Shown here: positions 61,778 through 64,000 of the stretch, in pieces | Position numbering within the stretch: position 1 is the stretch's first letter | Layout: each line of letters opens with the position of its first letter | Source of the DNA: Eubacteriaceae bacterium | GTDB taxonomy: Bacteria; Bacillota; Clostridia; Peptostreptococcales; Anaerovoracaceae | Direction: 5' to 3' | Length of the DNA: 64,000 bases | Assembly (NCBI GenBank): GCA_902362805.1 | Contig: CABIXY010000001.1 | Location: forward strand, 612,358-676,357 | Program-made: the position numbers and the translations under genes | The notes under the pieces: generated by a model | Database searches by the model: none | The model's input: the letters and a program-made list of their open reading frames with translations, nothing else | What the model was told of the DNA's origin: nothing

Positions 61778-63199
61778 ATGGAAAAGAGAGGCGTCTGCCA
61801 GTTTTTGTTAGATCATGCAACGCGCGCACCCATATCCTTTCATATGCCAGGTCATAAAGGGGAAGCCATCTATCGTGGAAATGGATACGGCAGGTTTTTG
61901 GATCAGATGATGGATTGTGATATCACAGAGATTCCCGGAGCCGATAACCTCTTTCAGACCGAAGGCATAATCAAAGAAACCATGGAGCGATACGCCAAGC
62001 TGTATGAGGCAAAGGAGAGTTATCTGCTGATCAACGGCAGCAGCGCGGGGCTGATTGCAGCAATCCTGACTTGTGCACCGGCTGGCGGTGAGATCATCAT
62101 GGCGAGGAACTGTCATAAGTCCATCTTCAACGGAGTTTCCCTGGCGGGTGCCGAGCCGGTTTACGCTTATCCGCAGTTGATTGCGGATTATGGGATTTCG
62201 GGAGAAATCACCGCAGATGAAATAACTCGCTGCCTATCAGAACACCCAGGCAGCAGTGCGGTGATTCTACCCAGTCCAAACTACTATGGCGTTTGCAGTG
62301 ACATCAAAGCCATTGCGCAGCTGGTTCACGATGCGGGCAAAATTCTCATTGTGGATCAGGCCCACGGCGCCCATCTGAAGTTCTTTGACAGCTATATAGA
62401 GGGTCGCACAAAAGCTGCCGAAAATCTGGGGGCAGACATTGTCATTGACAGCGTTCACAAGACGTTAGCATCCTATACCCAGAGTGCTATTGTCAACCTC
62501 TGTTCAGACAAGGTTGACAAGTATGAGTTTGAAGATAAGCTGCAATTGATTGAGAGTACCAGTCCGTCCTATCTTTTAATGGCATCTCTGGATATCAATG
62601 CAGATTTGCTGGAGCGAAAAGGAAAAGATCTGATATGGCAGTGGGAAGAAAATTTGCAGTATTTTTACAGGCGGGCGGCGGAGATTGAAGGCCTGCGGGT
62701 CATGGATCACCCACTTCTGGATCATACCAAGATCAATCTGGATATGAGCGCTTGCGGTATCGACGGCTTACATTTAGAAGAACTTTTGATGAAACAAGGT
62801 ATCTTCGTAGAACTGGTGACCGGGAACATCGTCATGTGTATGACAGGAATCGGCAATAAACGATACGACTTCGACAGATTGCTCTCTGCATTGCGCGAAA
62901 TAGCCTCTAATCGCCAAATAACGATAAACTCTGCACCAGCAAAACAGCCTTTGACACAGAAGAAGCTGGCGCAGAAACCGCTGCCGCGGCAGAAGGAGCG
63001 AATCAAACTGAAGGAAGCGGCTGGCAGAGTCTGCGCATCCTCCATCATTCCTTATCCGCCGGGAATCCCCATCATCTGCCCGGGGGAAATCATCGACCAG
63101 GAGATATTGAACTATGTGAGAGAACTGAGGGAAAAAGGAGAAAAAGTAATTGGCATTGACGACCAGGACCGAGTTGTCGTGGGAAAGGAGCGTGTATAA
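61778..63199 (+). CDS. Ornithine/lysine/arginine decarboxylase-family PLP enzyme
   Basis: A 473-residue fold-type I PLP enzyme. The N-terminal FHMPGHKG and the PLP Lys in DSVHKTLASYTQSA are diagnostic of the Orn/Lys/Arg decarboxylase family; GSSAGLIAAIL supports the cofactor site. It makes a polyamine or diamine from a basic amino acid, probably cytoplasmic. AAGGGAG precedes the ATG. Its stop overlaps the ATG of the next small gene. Confidence 0.87.
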   Translation: MEKRGVCQFLLDHATRAPISFHMPGHKGEAIYRGNGYGRFLDQMMDCDITEIPGADNLFQTEGIIKETMERYAKLYEAKESYLLINGSSAGLIAAILTCAPAGGEIIMARNCHKSIFNGVSLAGAEPVYAYPQLIADYGISGEITADEITRCLSEHPGSSAVILPSPNYYGVCSDIKAIAQLVHDAGKILIVDQAHGAHLKFFDSYIEGRTKAAENLGADIVIDSVHKTLASYTQSAIVNLCSDKVDKYEFEDKLQLIESTSPSYLLMASLDINADLLERKGKDLIWQWEENLQYFYRRAAEIEGLRVMDHPLLDHTKINLDMSACGIDGLHLEELLMKQGIFVELVTGNIVMCMTGIGNKRYDFDRLLSALREIASNRQITINSAPAKQPLTQKKLAQKPLPRQKERIKLKEAAGRVCASSIIPYPPGIPIICPGEIIDQEILNYVRELREKGEKVIGIDDQDRVVVGKERV

Positions 63200-63561
63200 T
63201 GGCAAAAATTTGTATGGCTGGGGCAGGCGGTGTAGTTGAGACTGCAGAGTATATTAAAAAAGAACTGCTGGAGAAAGGGGCCATTCCACCGGAACTGAAA
63301 GATGAGGTGCGCCATATTCAAGATGGTGTTGGTATTGACTTAATCGTCTTTGAACGATATTATATGCGAAATGGCAGTTATGCAAGCTTGACCGTAGCGA
63401 TTACTGGCGACGAAGAGGCAGTTTATGTAGATGGGATCGGTGCTGGCGGAGGCGGTGGATTATTCAATATATCCTGGGGAAGTGAAAGTGATTTTGTAGA
63501 TCAGCTGGCAGAGGTTCTAGAGAAACGAGGGTTTCAGGCGCTGGTGCAGGAGGAACACTGA
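63199..63561 (+). CDS. Conserved small protein (DUF6054-like)
   Basis: A 120-residue protein with GIDLIVFERYYMRNGSYASL and a glycine-rich GIGAGGGGGLFNIS segment, followed by a helical VDQLAEVLEKRGFQ end. It resembles the DUF6054 family from memory, function unknown. Its ATG shares one base with the upstream stop and the next ATG follows with no gap, so all three are translationally coupled. Confidence 0.7.
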   Translation: MAKICMAGAGGVVETAEYIKKELLEKGAIPPELKDEVRHIQDGVGIDLIVFERYYMRNGSYASLTVAITGDEEAVYVDGIGAGGGGGLFNISWGSESDFVDQLAEVLEKRGFQALVQEEH

Positions 63562-64000
63562 ATGATAGAAGTATATAAAGATCAATCATTAGCTGGAAGG
63601 GACATCCCTTTTGGCATCTTGGATGTCAGATATCCAGAACAGGCGGAATGGGACTTGACCGCCTTTGGCAAATTGAAAGAAACAGAACTCGCTGCCATCA
63701 AAAAGCAGGCAGAAGTCTATGACCGCAAGGCTGCGTTCTCGGAGGAGCCGTATTTCCGCTATTTTAGGAAGCACAAGAAGACCTATCCTGTCATGGCGCA
63801 GCTGGAAAGCTTTTTACTAAAGGGACGGCCTTTCCCGGAATACAATCCCATCAATCAGGTGGCCTTTCTGACGGAATTGAAGACGCGTATGCTGACTGGT
63901 ACCCACGATGCGGACAAGATTGAAGGTGCGCTGGTTTTGTTCGAGGCAGCAGAAGAAATTCCCTTTGTCGGTATGGGCGGACGTGATAAGCACAGCTATA
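63562..64000 (+). CDS. B3/B4-domain protein (PheT-like tRNA-editing fold), 3' truncated
   Basis: The first 146 residues of a protein that continues beyond the window edge. The segments PEYNPINQVAFLTELKTRML and GTHDADKIEGALVL are typical of the stand-alone B3/B4 domain proteins related to the phenylalanyl-tRNA synthetase beta-subunit editing domain. It starts at the base after the preceding stop. Possible trans-editing or amino-acid-binding function, not proven. Confidence 0.75.
   Translation, partial: MIEVYKDQSLAGRDIPFGILDVRYPEQAEWDLTAFGKLKETELAAIKKQAEVYDRKAAFSEEPYFRYFRKHKKTYPVMAQLESFLLKGRPFPEYNPINQVAFLTELKTRMLTGTHDADKIEGALVLFEAAEEIPFVGMGGRDKHSY

Overview
The window reads as a chromosomal segment of a strictly anaerobic, low-to-mid GC Gram-positive bacterium of the class Clostridia. 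The reasons are: strong AGGAGG ribosome sites with some TTG starts, many intrinsic terminators, several genes of Clostridia-typical families (a UPF0182 protein, a CD3324-like protein, Rpn-like nucleases, a clostridial-type large glutamine synthetase), and two oxygen-sensitive glycyl-radical systems. No rRNA, tRNA, integrase, transposase or CRISPR array was seen. An amino-acid-fermenting relative of Anaerovorax/Emergencia is a guess only.

Layout. 1-3.1 kb: a gene tail, a DHA2 drug exporter with a perfect 22-bp palindrome at its promoter, a convergent MarR regulator and a CDF metal transporter. 3.1-6.5 kb: an XRE regulator heading a YxlE/F/G-like ABC operon. 6.5-7.7 kb: two different noncoding tandem arrays, eight units of exactly 94 bp, then 90-bp units each carrying an extended -10 box and a hairpin with compensatory base changes, running into a Nudix gene. 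8.3-10.7 kb: XRE regulator, papain-like-fold candidate, AEC transporter and a 45-aa Asn/Gln peptide. 10.9-22.8 kb: a mostly housekeeping run (coiled-coil membrane protein, zinc-ribbon membrane protein, UPF0182, glutamine synthetase, serS, a TIGR00300/ornithine-cyclodeaminase-like protein, cardiolipin synthase, RlmA). 22.9-29.2 kb: LysR divergent from hyuA-hyuB-nhaC. 29.3-38.9 kb: accessory genes (two Rpn-like nucleases, ceramidase-like and Vat-like genes overlapping by 4 bp, PutP, WYL and AraC regulators, VOC protein).

39-60 kb is the most interesting part, a dense anaerobic catabolic island. One side has a glycyl-radical-enzyme (GRE) homologue with a metallo-beta-lactamase-fold hydrolase, a TIM-barrel isomerase and a zinc alcohol dehydrogenase in one operon. 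Divergent from it are a GRE activase and a protein that looks like a fusion of glutamate-mutase E-like and S-like (B12) parts. Then come two HyuA-like ATPases without a HyuB partner, an aldehyde dehydrogenase, a LuxR regulator, and a second, intact GRE with its own activase. The first GRE homologue keeps the active-site cysteine but has serine where the radical glycine should be. I infer that the island degrades a small hydroxylated, aminated or branched organic acid through radical and B12 chemistry, with aldehydes handled by the dehydrogenases; the substrate cannot be read from the sequence.

60-64 kb: a RarD-type exporter, TetR, an SPL-like radical SAM protein, an Orn/Lys/Arg decarboxylase, a small conserved protein and a truncated B3/B4-domain protein. 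Functions rest on motif recognition from memory without database searches; starts were chosen by ribosome-site spacing.
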